Positions 1 to 8,982 of a DNA stretch of 64,000 nucleotides are shown piece after piece. The stretch is taken from contig NZ_JAPJDO010000006.1 in NCBI RefSeq assembly GCF_026242045.1, positions 1 to 64,000 of the forward strand, read 5' to 3'. The stretch's first letter is position 1, and the number at the start of each line of letters is the position of its first letter. The stretch comes from Mycobacterium pinniadriaticum. GTDB taxonomy: Bacteria > Actinomycetota > Actinomycetes > Mycobacteriales > Mycobacteriaceae. The position numbers and the translations under genes are program-made. Below the pieces are notes generated by a model. It ran no database searches and was not told the origin of the DNA. It saw only the letters and a list, made by a program, of their open reading frames with translations.

Positions 1-136
1 ACACCCCTTCATGGTTGACCCCGCCCGTCTGCGACGCAAGCACCTCACCAGGCCGAACACCACGGCCAAATTTTCATCCTCCACCACCGGGCGCAGCCCC
101 CCAGACAGCTGTTCGGCAGGAAACTAGAATCGCCGT

Positions 137-1648
137 ATGACCGCTGCAGCCCAGGCCGACCTGCTTGATTACGACGATGTCGTCGCCCGCTTCGACCCGG
201 TGCTCGGCTTGGAGGTGCACGTCGAGCTGTCGACGGCGACCAAGATGTTCTGCCCGTGTTCGACGACCTTCGGGGCCGATCCCAACACCCAGGTGTGTCC
301 GGTGTGCCTCGGCCTGCCGGGCGCGCTGCCGGTGCTCAACGAGGCCGCCGTCGAGTCGGCCATCCGGATCGGCCTGGCGCTGAACTGCGAGATCGTGCCG
401 TGGTGCCGCTTCGCCCGCAAGAACTACTTCTATCCGGACATGCCCAAGAACTACCAGATCTCGCAGTACGACGAGCCGATCGCGATCAACGGCTACCTCG
501 ATGTGCCCCTGGACGACGGCAGCACGTTCCGCGTCGAGATCGAGCGGGCGCACATGGAGGAGGACACCGGCAAGGCCACCCATATCGGCAGCGCGACGGG
601 CCGCATTCACGGCGCGACGATGTCGCTGCTGGACTTCAACCGTGCCGGGGTACCGCTGATCGAGATCGTCACCAAGCCGATCGAAGGTGCCGGGGAGCGC
701 GCCCCGGAGGTCGCCCGCGCCTATGTGACCGCGCTGCGCGATCTGCTGCGCACGCTCGGCGTCTCCGATGTGCGGATGGACCAGGGCTCGCTGCGTTGTG
801 ACGCCAACGCATCGCTGCGGCCTCATGGACAAGTCGAGTTCGGCACCCGCACCGAGACCAAGAACGTCAACTCGCTGAAGAGTGTCGAGGTTGCGGTCCG
901 CTACGAAATGCGCCGCCAGGCAGCAATTCTCGTCGGGGGTGGCAAGATCCACCAGGAGACCCGGCATTTCCACGAGGACGGCTACACCTCACCCGGTCGC
1001 GACAAGGAGACCGCCGAGGACTACCGGTACTTCCCGGAGCCCGATCTGGAACCGGTGGCGCCGAGCGCGGAGCTGGTGGCGCGGTTACGCACCACCATCC
1101 CCGAGCTTCCGTGGTTGTCGCGCAAGCGAATTCAGCAGGACTGGGGGATCTCCGACGAAGTGATGCGTGACCTGGTCAACGCCGGCGCGATCGATCTGGT
1201 GGCCGCCACCGTCGAGGCGGGCGCCGCCAGCGAGGCCGCCCGGGCGTGGTGGGGGAACTTCCTGGTGCAGAAGGCCAATGAAAGTGGGCGAGTGGTGTCC
1301 GATTTGGCAATCACGCCGGCTCAGGTCGCCGCGGTGATCGCTCTGGTCGACGAGGGCAAGCTGTCGAACAAGCTGGCCCGGCAGGTCATCGAGGGCGTGC
1401 TGGCCGGCGAGGGTGAGCCCGAGCAGGTGATGAGCGATCGCGGCCTGGCGCTCGTCCGCGACGACTCACTGATCCAGTCCGCCGTCGACGAGGCCCTGGC
1501 CGCCAACCCCGACATCGCCGAGAAGATCCGCGGCGGCAAGGTGCAAGCGGCCGGCGCGATCGTGGGCGCGGTGATGAAGGCGACCAAGGGGCAAGCCGAC
1601 GCCGCGAGGGTGCGGGAACTCGTCATGGCCGCGTGCGGGCAGGGCTGA
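137..1648 (+). CDS. gatB: Aspartyl/glutamyl-tRNA amidotransferase subunit B
   Basis: This is subunit B of the GatCAB amidotransferase, which converts Glu-tRNA(Gln) and Asp-tRNA(Asn) to Gln-tRNA(Gln) and Asn-tRNA(Asn) in the cytoplasm. The 503-residue length is normal for GatB. The N-terminal kinase-like cradle shows the family signature [10 protein letters not shown] and the cysteine pairs CPCS and CPVCLGLPG of the zinc site, followed by [15 protein letters not shown]. The C-terminal part (about residues 350-503) is the helical GatB/YqeY tRNA-binding tail. The ATG at 137 follows an AGGAA at 118-122. The 136 bases before it hold no gene that I can recognise. In M. tuberculosis this gene (Rv3009c) lies close to lppZ, whereas here about 28 kb separates them. 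Confidence 0.97.
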   Translation: MTAAAQADLLDYDDVVARFDPVLGLEVHVELSTATKMFCPCSTTFGADPNTQVCPVCLGLPGALPVLNEAAVESAIRIGLALNCEIVPWCRFARKNYFYPDMPKNYQISQYDEPIAINGYLDVPLDDGSTFRVEIERAHMEEDTGKATHIGSATGRIHGATMSLLDFNRAGVPLIEIVTKPIEGAGERAPEVARAYVTALRDLLRTLGVSDVRMDQGSLRCDANASLRPHGQVEFGTRTETKNVNSLKSVEVAVRYEMRRQAAILVGGGKIHQETRHFHEDGYTSPGRDKETAEDYRYFPEPDLEPVAPSAELVARLRTTIPELPWLSRKRIQQDWGISDEVMRDLVNAGAIDLVAATVEAGAASEAARAWWGNFLVQKANESGRVVSDLAITPAQVAAVIALVDEGKLSNKLARQVIEGVLAGEGEPEQVMSDRGLALVRDDSLIQSAVDEALAANPDIAEKIRGGKVQAAGAIVGAVMKATKGQADAARVRELVMAACGQG

Positions 1649-1737
1649 GTACCTGAACGCGTCCAGTCAGACCTGAGAGCGATGTTGAGCGACGAGTCTT
1701 CGCTCTGTGTTCTGCCTCGTTGCGGGTGAACGCGCGG

Positions 1738-2307
1738 CTACGCGCTGAGCCGGGACCGGTTGATCCACCACTGTTCGTGCAGCCGCCGACAGCGGCCGGC
1801 TGACAACGGTTCGGCGCAGTCGTACCGATCCAGGACGGCCGCCGCGCCGACGAAGTCCAGGGTGCGAGTGCCCAGGGTGGTGACGACGATCGTTGCCAGC
1901 CCCACCGATCGCGCCGTGTGGAACCCGGCCGTGGAGTGCTCCACGGCCATCGCGGCGTCCGGCCTGACGCCCAGCTCGTACAGCGCCCGCTGGTAGACCT
2001 CCGGATCGGGTTTGGGGCGCACCACGTCGTCGCTGGTGATCATCACCTCGACCACGCCGTCCCCGATGAGTTCCCGCACCAGCGGCTCGATTCGCTGGCG
2101 TGGGGCGGCCGCGGTGATGCCGACCCGGATGTCGCCGCAATGCAGGCTCCAGATCAGGTCCCGGAACATGTGGGCGTCGCGTTCGGTGGCCGCCAGCGGG
2201 GCGTCGAAGTCGAAAATGACGGCTTCGAGCACGGGGGCGTCAGCGTAGGCGCAGCGTGCGCGATCCCACCAGAAGGATCGACCCGGGCTGATCGTGTCCA
2301 TGTGCAT
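1738..2307 (-). CDS. HAD-superfamily hydrolase-like protein with an altered motif I
   Basis: The protein resembles beta-phosphoglucomutase/phosphatase-type HAD hydrolases. Motif I is near the N-terminus but reads DFDAPLA instead of the usual DxDGT(L/V), so the position normally Thr or Val is Pro. The later part has a motif III/IV-like stretch (RPKPDPEVYQRAL, then AMAVEHSTAGFHTARSVGL), where the usual GDS/EDS acid motif is VEHS. The substrate is unknown and catalytic competence is doubtful. The open frame continues upstream to an ATG at 2397. I prefer the Met at 2307 because residues before it look non-coding; 2352 is another option. The gene is convergent with gatB. Confidence 0.7.
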   Translation of the reverse strand: MHMDTISPGRSFWWDRARCAYADAPVLEAVIFDFDAPLAATERDAHMFRDLIWSLHCGDIRVGITAAAPRQRIEPLVRELIGDGVVEVMITSDDVVRPKPDPEVYQRALYELGVRPDAAMAVEHSTAGFHTARSVGLATIVVTTLGTRTLDFVGAAAVLDRYDCAEPLSAGRCRRLHEQWWINRSRLSA

Positions 2308-2528
2308 CGTGGCCACGTGCGAAGTATCACCCGGCCGATCAGCCGTGGGCATCCCCCGATCAGGGGAGACGAGGGTGGAGCCCTCGCCTGCGTTCAACCG
2401 TCGACCCGGCCGCGTCGTTGTGCGATTGTGCGTGTAATCATCTGTGGCCGTGGTGTTTACGCGGGATTGACAGGTGTCGAATGGGATTGTGGTCCGATCA
2501 GCCCGGTTGCGGCATTACGGTGAAGCTC

Positions 2529-3179
2529 ATGATGGTGCGGGTGGTGCTGGTCGACGACCACGAAATGGTCATCGAGGGCCTCAAGGCGATGCTTGCGCCG
2601 TTCTCCGATCGCGTCGAGGTGGTGGGGGAGGCGGTCGGAGCGGAGAAGGCCATGTCCGTTATCGCCGACCTCAAGCCGGACATCGTATTGTGCGACGTGC
2701 GGATGCAGGGTGCCAGCGGACTTGATCTGTGTCGCGAGATCCGGGAGCGCGACCCGGCCCGGAAGGTCATCCTGTTGTCGGTCTACGACGACGAGCAGTA
2801 CCTGTTCCAGGCTATGCGGGTCGGGGCGTCGGGATACCTGCTCAAGGGCATCAGCAGCGATGAACTCGTGCGCCAGTTGGAGGGGGTCCACGCCGGTTCG
2901 ACGGCGATCGACGCCGGCCTTGCCGCCCGTGCGGCGGAGACCGCGGCGCGGCTGCAGAGTGATCAATTCTGGCCGGGCGCCCGGCACGGTCTCACCCAGC
3001 GGGAAAGTGAGATCTTGTCGCTGGTGGTGACCGGCCTGTCGAACCGGGGCATTGCCGCCAAGCTGGTGATCGGGGAGGAGACGGTCAAGACGCACCTCAG
3101 TTCCATCTATCGCAAGCTCGGCGTGAGCGACCGTACGAGTGCCGCCGCAACCGCCCTGCGGGAAGGCATCTTTCAATGA
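2529..3179 (+). CDS. NarL/LuxR-family response regulator
   Basis: This is a cytoplasmic two-component response regulator. A receiver domain covers about residues 3-120 with the acidic pair DD at 9-10, phospho-acceptor Asp56 (VLCDVRM) and the conserved Ser/Lys switch positions (LLSVYDD and LLKG). A GerE-type DNA-binding helix-turn-helix follows at about 155-215, beginning LTQRESEILSLV and containing EETVKTHLSSIYRKLGV. The frame is open back to 2418, but homology begins at the Met at 2529; a GTG at 2520 is the nearest alternative. The stop overlaps the ATG of the sensor kinase as ATGA, so the pair is translationally coupled. The regulated target is unknown; the nearby hydrogenase locus is one candidate. 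Confidence 0.92.
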   Translation: MMVRVVLVDDHEMVIEGLKAMLAPFSDRVEVVGEAVGAEKAMSVIADLKPDIVLCDVRMQGASGLDLCREIRERDPARKVILLSVYDDEQYLFQAMRVGASGYLLKGISSDELVRQLEGVHAGSTAIDAGLAARAAETAARLQSDQFWPGARHGLTQRESEILSLVVTGLSNRGIAAKLVIGEETVKTHLSSIYRKLGVSDRTSAAATALREGIFQ

Positions 3180-4384
3180 ATCGATCGAAGGGTGTCAGCC
3201 CACACGCCGTGCACGGACTCGTCGACGCCGACCGGGAAGTCGCCCTGCTGCTCGACATCATCGCCGCGACGTCGACCGGCCCGGGTGTCGAGCCGATGGC
3301 TGCCGCTGTCGCGCGGATGATCACCGCGGCAACCGCGTCCGACGTGTGCTTCGTGCACGTCCTCGACGACACCGACCAGTCGTTGACGTTGGCCGGTGCC
3401 ACACCGCCGTTCGACGAACAGGTCGGCCTCATCCGGATGCCGTTGGGATCCGGGGTGTCCGGTTGGGTGGCCAGTCATCGCCAGCCGGTGGTCATCGTCA
3501 GCGACAAGGAGGCTGATCCGCGATACGTGCCGATTGCGGCGTTGCGCGGCCGGGACTTCGCCTCGATGGCGTCGGTACCGATGGAGACCGAGCCGGGTGG
3601 CCTGGTGGGTGTGCTCAACGTGCACACCATCGAGCGACGAGATTTCACGCCACGCGACATCGAACTCCTGCTGGTCATCGGCCGGCTCATCGCCGGCGCG
3701 TTGCATCAGGCCCGGCTGCACCGTCAGCTTTCCGCCCGCGAACGCGCACACGAGGACTTCGCCGAGCAGGTGATCGCCGCGCAGGAGAGCGAGCGCCGCC
3801 GCCTCGCCGGGGACATCCACGACGGGATCTCTCAGCGGTTGGTCGGCTTGACCTACCGGCTCGACGCCGCCGCCCGCGCGGTCGACGACGCCGACCAGGC
3901 CTCAGCCGCCGTGCAGCTTGAAAAAGCCCGGGACCTGGTGGATCTCACGTTGGCCGAGGCGAGGTCTGCGATCAGTGGCTTGCGTCCGCCGGTCCTCGAC
4001 GACCTCGGCCTGGCCGGTGGCCTGGCCAGCTTGGCCACGTCGATCCCGGAAGTGGATCTCGAGCTCGATCTCGTGGACAAGCGACTGCCCGAGCACATCG
4101 AGGTGGCGTTGTATCGGATTGCGCAGGAGGGACTTCAGAACGTTGTCAAGCACTCCCGCGCGATGGTCGCCACGGTCAGGTTTGCCGTCGACGACGGCGT
4201 GGCCGCACTGGAGGTCGCCGACAACGGAGTGGGGTTCGAGTCGCTGCCGGGCACCCCGTCATCGGCCGGGTACGGCATGTTGTCGATGGCCGAACGGGCC
4301 GAACTCGTGGGTGGGACATTGACCGTCAACTCCGCCCCCGGCTCCGGCACGCGGGTCACCGTCACGATTCCGCTGGAGCCCTAA
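3176..4384 (+). CDS. GAF-domain sensor histidine kinase (NarL-partner type)
   Basis: This 402-residue soluble histidine kinase is the partner of the preceding regulator. A GAF sensor domain occupies about residues 25-175. A HisKA_3 dimerisation domain carries the phospho-acceptor His215 in the sequence LAGDIHDGISQRL. The HATPase domain has the N box (ALYRIAQEGLQNVVKHS), the D/G1 box DNGVGF and the G2 region GYGMLSMAERAELVGG. There is no membrane segment, so the signal is intracellular; GAF domains of this class can bind haem or other small ligands, but no ligand can be assigned here. The gene ends convergent to an AraC-type gene with about 70 bases between them. Confidence 0.92.
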   Translation: MNRSKGVSPHAVHGLVDADREVALLLDIIAATSTGPGVEPMAAAVARMITAATASDVCFVHVLDDTDQSLTLAGATPPFDEQVGLIRMPLGSGVSGWVASHRQPVVIVSDKEADPRYVPIAALRGRDFASMASVPMETEPGGLVGVLNVHTIERRDFTPRDIELLLVIGRLIAGALHQARLHRQLSARERAHEDFAEQVIAAQESERRRLAGDIHDGISQRLVGLTYRLDAAARAVDDADQASAAVQLEKARDLVDLTLAEARSAISGLRPPVLDDLGLAGGLASLATSIPEVDLELDLVDKRLPEHIEVALYRIAQEGLQNVVKHSRAMVATVRFAVDDGVAALEVADNGVGFESLPGTPSSAGYGMLSMAERAELVGGTLTVNSAPGSGTRVTVTIPLEP

Positions 4385-4457
4385 CCGCCGAGATCGACGT
4401 TTTGCGGGGATCTACTCGCGATTGTTCGGCGGTTTGTCGGTTTGGGCGAGAGGTGGT

Positions 4458-5519
4458 TCAGCGCCGCAGGGTTTCCGAGGGCGTCTCACCCCAGCGCTTG
4501 CGGTACTCCACGGCGAAGTTGCCCAGGTGGTGAAAGCCCCAGCGCTCGGCGACGTGGGTCACCGTGACTCCGTCGGAGAGCAGGGCGTCGGTGAGTTCTT
4601 CATGGACACGTTCCAGCCGGCGTTCGCGGACGAAACTCATCGGGCTCACACCGAGTTCTTCGCGGAACCCCTGCTGGATCGAGCGCACGCTCATGTGTAC
4701 GGCCTTGGCGACGGCATCCATCGTGATCCGCTCGGCCAAGTGGTCGTCGATATAGTTCATCGCGTTCCGCACCACCGCTCGGCGCTGGTCGGCGGGTGGC
4801 GGCGCGAGGAATTCTTCGTGGTAATTCGATGGCTGCAGGTTCAGCAGGCTGCTGATGACGAAGTCCTCCACCGCACCGATGCCCTGGCCGCGTTGGATCA
4901 GCGATCCCTCGTGGAACACCTCGGTATGGATCAGCTGCACGGCCGAATGCCAGCGCATCGCCGCCTCGGTGGCCATGTTGAAATCCGGTTCGAAGATCAA
5001 TGGCCGGTCCAGGCGACGGCCGAGCAGCCGGGTCAGGTGTGCGGCCAACGCCCGTTCCTCGATGCGGATGATCAGCTGGGGGGAGTCGTGGTCGAATGTC
5101 ATCCGCAGGGACGCGCCGGGGCTGCTGACCACCGACCGGATGGTGTTGGCCTCGAAGGTGCGGCCACGGTGTTCGACGAGCGCACGCCCGTTCATCGGCA
5201 TGTGCACCGAATACTGTGGCCCCAGCATGGGGATCTCCACGGTAGAAGCGACGTGCAAGTCGAGGTAGAGCAGGCTCACGTTGCGCAGCCGCACACCGTG
5301 CATGGTGGCCGCGAAACCAGGCGCCTCGTCGGCTCCGACCGTCAGGTGCAGCGGGCCCAGGGTCTTGGCGATCAACCTCGAGGCGGTCTTGGTGTCCTCG
5401 GTGTAGAAGATCTCGTTGTTTGCCAGAGCGGGCGGAACGCCGCGCGACCGCACCTTGCGGCGAACCGGATTGCTCGTCCGGCGGACATCGATGTAACCGA
5501 GCCTGGCGAGCCGGGACAT
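4458..5519 (-). CDS. AraC-family transcriptional regulator
   Basis: This transcriptional regulator has an N-terminal AraC-binding-like (cupin-like) region of about 220 residues and a C-terminal AraC helix-turn-helix domain. The HTH part includes MDAVAKAVHMSVRSIQQGF, LGVSPMSFVRERRLERV and the second helix VTVTHVAERWGFHHLGNFA. The frame is open to 5726, but the first 69 residues look like translated promoter DNA, so I choose the Met at 5519, giving 353 residues. The gene diverges from hucM across about 200 bases holding an inverted repeat, which makes control of the hydrogenase operon possible but unproven. Confidence 0.85.
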   Translation of the reverse strand: MSRLARLGYIDVRRTSNPVRRKVRSRGVPPALANNEIFYTEDTKTASRLIAKTLGPLHLTVGADEAPGFAATMHGVRLRNVSLLYLDLHVASTVEIPMLGPQYSVHMPMNGRALVEHRGRTFEANTIRSVVSSPGASLRMTFDHDSPQLIIRIEERALAAHLTRLLGRRLDRPLIFEPDFNMATEAAMRWHSAVQLIHTEVFHEGSLIQRGQGIGAVEDFVISSLLNLQPSNYHEEFLAPPPADQRRAVVRNAMNYIDDHLAERITMDAVAKAVHMSVRSIQQGFREELGVSPMSFVRERRLERVHEELTDALLSDGVTVTHVAERWGFHHLGNFAVEYRKRWGETPSETLRR

Positions 5520-5622
5520 CAGTGTCGACCATCGGCGACGTGCAAGGATAGGCCAACCGACCGGGAGTGGGTCACGCTCCGCACGCCAGCCTCCCCACGA
5601 TCGAGCGCGCCTCAGCGCGGGT

Positions 5623-5664
5623 AATTGTTCGCAATTTTGACAGCCGCTGCGTGAAAGCGATAGG
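5623..5664. promoter_or_regulatory. Candidate operator and promoter between the AraC gene and hucM
   Basis: The inverted repeat AATTG-TTCG-CAATT lies at 5623-5636. It is directly followed by a perfect TTGACA at 5637-5642 and a weak -10-like GATAGG at 5659-5664, reading toward hucM. The arrangement suggests a regulated promoter with an operator abutting the -35 box. This is pattern recognition only; no start site is known. Confidence 0.4.
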
Positions 5665-5724
5665 CAGACGGGCTCCATAAGACTACTTTTGTGACTGAGG
5701 CCACATTTGCCAGGGAGGGTGTGC

Positions 5725-6258
5725 ATGACGGCTAACGGGCAGACGGTAGCGGCAACTCCCCTGGATACGGTCCGGGATCGGCTCGATGACCCTCAGGTCG
5801 CGGCGGCGCTGAACACCTTGCTCGATCACGCCGACGTGCTGGCAGTCCTCGTCAGTGGCTTGGATGGACTCGTCCGCCGCGGTGACGTCATCGCCGACTC
5901 CATGTCCGCGACGATCACCGAGTTCCGGGGAGCCGCGCCCGGCGCAATCCCCGGTGCCGACACCCTCAAGGCCGTCGACCTGCAAAGCCTGGCCGCGAGT
6001 CTGGCGACCCTGTCCGGCGCGATGGTCTCCGCGACGCCGGCGCTGAGCACCCTGCTGTCCTCCAAGCTCACCGACCCCGCGGCGGCGGAGGTGTTGGCGC
6101 AGCTGGGCGACGCCCTCGTCGAGGGTCAGTCCGGCGCGGACCGCCCGCCGAAGGGACTCTACGGCTTGTTCAAGGCGGCCAAGGACCCCGACGTAGTCCG
6201 CGGTCTCGGCTTCCTGCTGCAGGTGGCCAAGTCCTTCGGCCGCCGGGTGGGCCGGTAG
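5725..6258 (+). CDS. hucM: Huc hydrogenase membrane-stalk subunit HucM (DUF1641 family)
   Basis: This 177-residue protein belongs to DUF1641 and sits directly before the hydrogenase small subunit, the position of HucM in Mycobacterium smegmatis. In the known Huc complex HucM forms a membrane-associated tube that scaffolds HucSL dimers and lets menaquinone reach the electron-exit site. The sequence is rich in Ala, Leu and amphipathic helix, with no transmembrane segment or signal peptide. The Gly-rich helix PDVVRGLGFLLQVAKSFGR near the C-terminus is typical of DUF1641. The ATG at 5725 has a strong AGGGAGGG at 5712-5719; an in-frame TTG at 5707 is rejected because it lies before that ribosome site. 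Confidence 0.85.
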   Translation: MTANGQTVAATPLDTVRDRLDDPQVAAALNTLLDHADVLAVLVSGLDGLVRRGDVIADSMSATITEFRGAAPGAIPGADTLKAVDLQSLAASLATLSGAMVSATPALSTLLSSKLTDPAAAEVLAQLGDALVEGQSGADRPPKGLYGLFKAAKDPDVVRGLGFLLQVAKSFGRRVGR

Positions 6259-6348
6259 TGCCCCCCGCCTGCTTGACGCAACGTCACACAGTCGTTTCAG
6301 CCCAACCGATTTCGGCCGCGCCCTCGGCCGTGTGAGAGGAGTTCATCC

Positions 6349-7320
6349 ATGGCTTCCGTCTTGTGGTTTCAGGGAGGGGCATGCAGTGGCAACACGATGT
6401 CGTTCCTCAACGCCGAGGAACCCAACGTCGTCGACCTGATCGTCGATTTCGGTCTGGATCTGATCTGGCACCCGTCGCTGGGCCTGGAGCTGGGCGCGAA
6501 CGCGCAGAAGGTTTTCTGGGATTGCGCCAAGGGTGAACGCCCGCTGGACATCTTCGTCTTCGAGGGCAGCGTCATCGAAGCGCCCAATGGCACCGGACGG
6601 ATGGACATGTTCGCCGACCGGCCGATGAAAGACTGGGTCACCGACCTGGCCGGCGCGGCACAGATCGTCGTCGCGATCGGTGACTGCGCCTGCTGGGGCG
6701 GTATTCCCGCGATGGAACCCAATCCGTCGGCGTCGACCGGTCTGCAATTCCACAAGCGGGACAAGGGTGGATTCCTCGGGCCGGACTTCCGCTCCAAGAT
6801 GGGACTGCCTGTCATCAACATCCCCGGCTGTCCGGCGCACCCGGACTGGATCACCCAGATCATCGTCGCGCTGGCCACCGGCCGAGCGGGCGACATCGCG
6901 CTCGACGAGTTGCACCGGCCGGAGACGTTCTTCAAGACCTTCACCCAAACCGGTTGCACCCGTGTGCAGTTCTTCGAGTACAAGCAGTCGACGATGTCCT
7001 TCGGCGAGGGCACGCGTACCGGTTGCCTGTTCTACGAGTTCGGCTGCCGCGGCCCGATGACGCACTCGCCGTGCAACCGCATCCTGTGGAACCGGCAGTC
7101 CTCGAAGACGCGCGCGGGCATGCCCTGCATCGGCTGCACCGAGCCGGAGTTCCCGCACTTCGACCTGGCGCCGGGAACGCTGTTCAAGACTCAGAAGGTC
7201 GGCGGAGTGATCCCCAAGGAAGTGCCGGAGGGATCCGACCACCTGACGTACATGGCTCACGCGGCGGCGGCACGCATCGCCGCACCGCAGTGGTCGAAGG
7301 AAGACATGTTCGTGGTCTAG
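6349..7320 (+). CDS. hucS: Uptake [NiFe] hydrogenase small subunit HucS (group 2a)
   Basis: This subunit carries the iron-sulfur chain that takes electrons from the nickel-iron site. It is 323 residues long with no Tat signal peptide, as expected for cytosol-facing group 2 enzymes. The first cluster motif reads C12-S-G-N15, so the usual second cysteine of the CxxC is replaced by Asn; this fits the M. smegmatis Huc structure, in which the clusters are reported as [3Fe-4S]. Other ligand regions are GDCACWGG, NIPGCPAHPDW, TGCLFYEFGCRG and MPCIGCTEPEFPHFD. The ATG at 6349 follows GAGAGGAG. It lies 90 bases after hucM and 54 bases before hucL. Confidence 0.95.
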   Translation: MASVLWFQGGACSGNTMSFLNAEEPNVVDLIVDFGLDLIWHPSLGLELGANAQKVFWDCAKGERPLDIFVFEGSVIEAPNGTGRMDMFADRPMKDWVTDLAGAAQIVVAIGDCACWGGIPAMEPNPSASTGLQFHKRDKGGFLGPDFRSKMGLPVINIPGCPAHPDWITQIIVALATGRAGDIALDELHRPETFFKTFTQTGCTRVQFFEYKQSTMSFGEGTRTGCLFYEFGCRGPMTHSPCNRILWNRQSSKTRAGMPCIGCTEPEFPHFDLAPGTLFKTQKVGGVIPKEVPEGSDHLTYMAHAAAARIAAPQWSKEDMFVV

Positions 7321-7374
7321 CCACGCCGAAATCACCAAATCCGCTTCAGCCCAAATCTTTTGGAGGACCTTCTC

Positions 7375-8982
7375 ATGACCGCACTCGACATCCACGTCAG
7401 CCCGTTGGGCCGGGTCGAGGGTGACCTGGATGTCCGGGTCACCGTCGACAACGGTGTTGTCACCTCGGCTTGGACCGAAGCCGCCATGTTCCGCGGCTTC
7501 GAGATCATCCTGCGGGGTAAGGACCCGCAGTCGGGCCTGGTCGTGTGCCCCCGCATCTGCGGTATCTGCGGCGGCAGTCACCTGTACAAGTCCGCGTACG
7601 CACTGGACACCGCGTGGCGCACGCACATGCCACCGAATGCCACACTGATCCGCAACATCGCGCAGGCCTGCGAAACGCTGCAATCGATTCCGCGCTATTT
7701 CTATGCGCTGTTCGCCATCGACCTGACCAACAAGAACTACGCCAAGTCGACGATGTACGACGAGGCGGTGCGCCGCTTCGCCCCGTACGTCGGCACCAGC
7801 TACCAGAAGGGTGTGGTGCTGTCGAACAAGCCGGTCGAGGTTTATGCGATCTTCGGTGGTCAGTGGCCGCACTCGAGTTTCATGGTGCCCGGCGGCGTGA
7901 TGTCGGCTCCCACGCTGTCTGATGTGACACGCTCGATCGCAATCCTCGAGCACTGGAAGGACAACTGGCTGGAGTCCGACTGGCTGGGCTGCAGCGTCGA
8001 TCGCTGGCTGGAGAACAAGACCTGGGAAGACGTACTGGCCTGGGTGGACGAGAACGAGTCGCAGTACAACAGCGATTGCGGTTTCTTCATCCGCTACTGC
8101 CTCGACATCGGGCTGGACAAGTACGGCCAGGGGGTGGGCAACTACATCTCCACCGGCACCTACTTCGACCCCACGTTGTACGAAAACCCCACCATCGACG
8201 GCCGCAACGCCGCACTGATCGGTCGCGGCGGTGTCTACGCCAAGGGGCAGTGGTACGACTTCGATCAGGCCAACGTCCGCGAGGACGTCACCCACTCGTT
8301 CTATGAGGGCAGCACGCCACTGCATCCGTTCGACGGTGAGACCATCCCGATCGATCCCCAGGAGGGAAAGAAACAGGGCAAGTACAGCTGGGCGAAATCG
8401 CCTCGATACGTGGTCGGCGACCTCGGTGCCATCCCGCTGGAGACTGGTCCGCTGGCGCGCCGGGTGGCGGCCGCCGGCCCGAATGCCGCACCGCACCAGG
8501 ACAATGACCCGTTGTTCAACGACATCCTCACCAAGATCGGCCCGAGCGTGATGGTGCGTCAGTTGGCCCGCATGCACGAGGGCCCGAAGTACTACAAGTG
8601 GGTTAGGGGTTGGCTCGATCAGCTCGACCTCAAGGAGAGCTTCTACAGCAAGCCCACCGAGTACGCCCAGGGTAAGGGTTTCGGTGCCACCGAGGCGGCC
8701 CGCGGCGCGCTGGCCGACTGGATCGTCATCGAGGACAACAAGATCAAGAACTATCAGGTGGTGACTCCGACGGCCTGGAACATCGGTCCGCGCGATGGAT
8801 CCGATGTTCTGGGTCCGATGGAGAAGGCCCTGGTCGGCTCGCCGATCGTGGATCCGGAGGATCCCGTCGAGCTCGGCCACGTGGCACGCAGCTTCGACTC
8901 CTGTCTGGTGTGCACCGTGCATGCCTACGACGGCAAGACCGGCAAGGAGCTGTCGAAGTTCGTCATAAACGGAATGGTGTGA
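7375..8982 (+). CDS. hucL: Uptake [NiFe] hydrogenase large subunit HucL (group 2a)
   Basis: This 535-residue subunit holds the NiFe(CN)2CO catalytic site. Motif L1 is RICGICGGSH with Cys62 and Cys65. Motif L2 is SCLVCTVH with Cys510, Cys513 and His516, giving the four metal cysteines. A 19-residue tail after His516 is the peptide removed by the maturation protease encoded next. The ATG at 7375 follows GGAGG at 7362-7366; an in-frame TTG at 7360 overlaps that ribosome site and is rejected. The last codons overlap the next start as GTGTGA. The subunit type and neighbours point to high-affinity, oxygen-insensitive Huc, which oxidises trace H2. Confidence 0.96.
   Translation: MTALDIHVSPLGRVEGDLDVRVTVDNGVVTSAWTEAAMFRGFEIILRGKDPQSGLVVCPRICGICGGSHLYKSAYALDTAWRTHMPPNATLIRNIAQACETLQSIPRYFYALFAIDLTNKNYAKSTMYDEAVRRFAPYVGTSYQKGVVLSNKPVEVYAIFGGQWPHSSFMVPGGVMSAPTLSDVTRSIAILEHWKDNWLESDWLGCSVDRWLENKTWEDVLAWVDENESQYNSDCGFFIRYCLDIGLDKYGQGVGNYISTGTYFDPTLYENPTIDGRNAALIGRGGVYAKGQWYDFDQANVREDVTHSFYEGSTPLHPFDGETIPIDPQEGKKQGKYSWAKSPRYVVGDLGAIPLETGPLARRVAAAGPNAAPHQDNDPLFNDILTKIGPSVMVRQLARMHEGPKYYKWVRGWLDQLDLKESFYSKPTEYAQGKGFGATEAARGALADWIVIEDNKIKNYQVVTPTAWNIGPRDGSDVLGPMEKALVGSPIVDPEDPVELGHVARSFDSCLVCTVHAYDGKTGKELSKFVINGMV

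Noticed and set aside
1..136. Possible end of a pfkA gene before gatB, as expected from the M. tuberculosis order
   Set aside because: No frame here resembles the phosphofructokinase C-terminus, so no feature is reported.
4385..4457. Possible terminator between the kinase and AraC genes
   Set aside because: No stem of convincing length could be found.
6297..7354. The 10-mer TTCAGCCCAA upstream of both hucS and hucL
   Set aside because: It is short, lies within the operon at different distances from the starts and is not palindromic, so chance is the simplest explanation.
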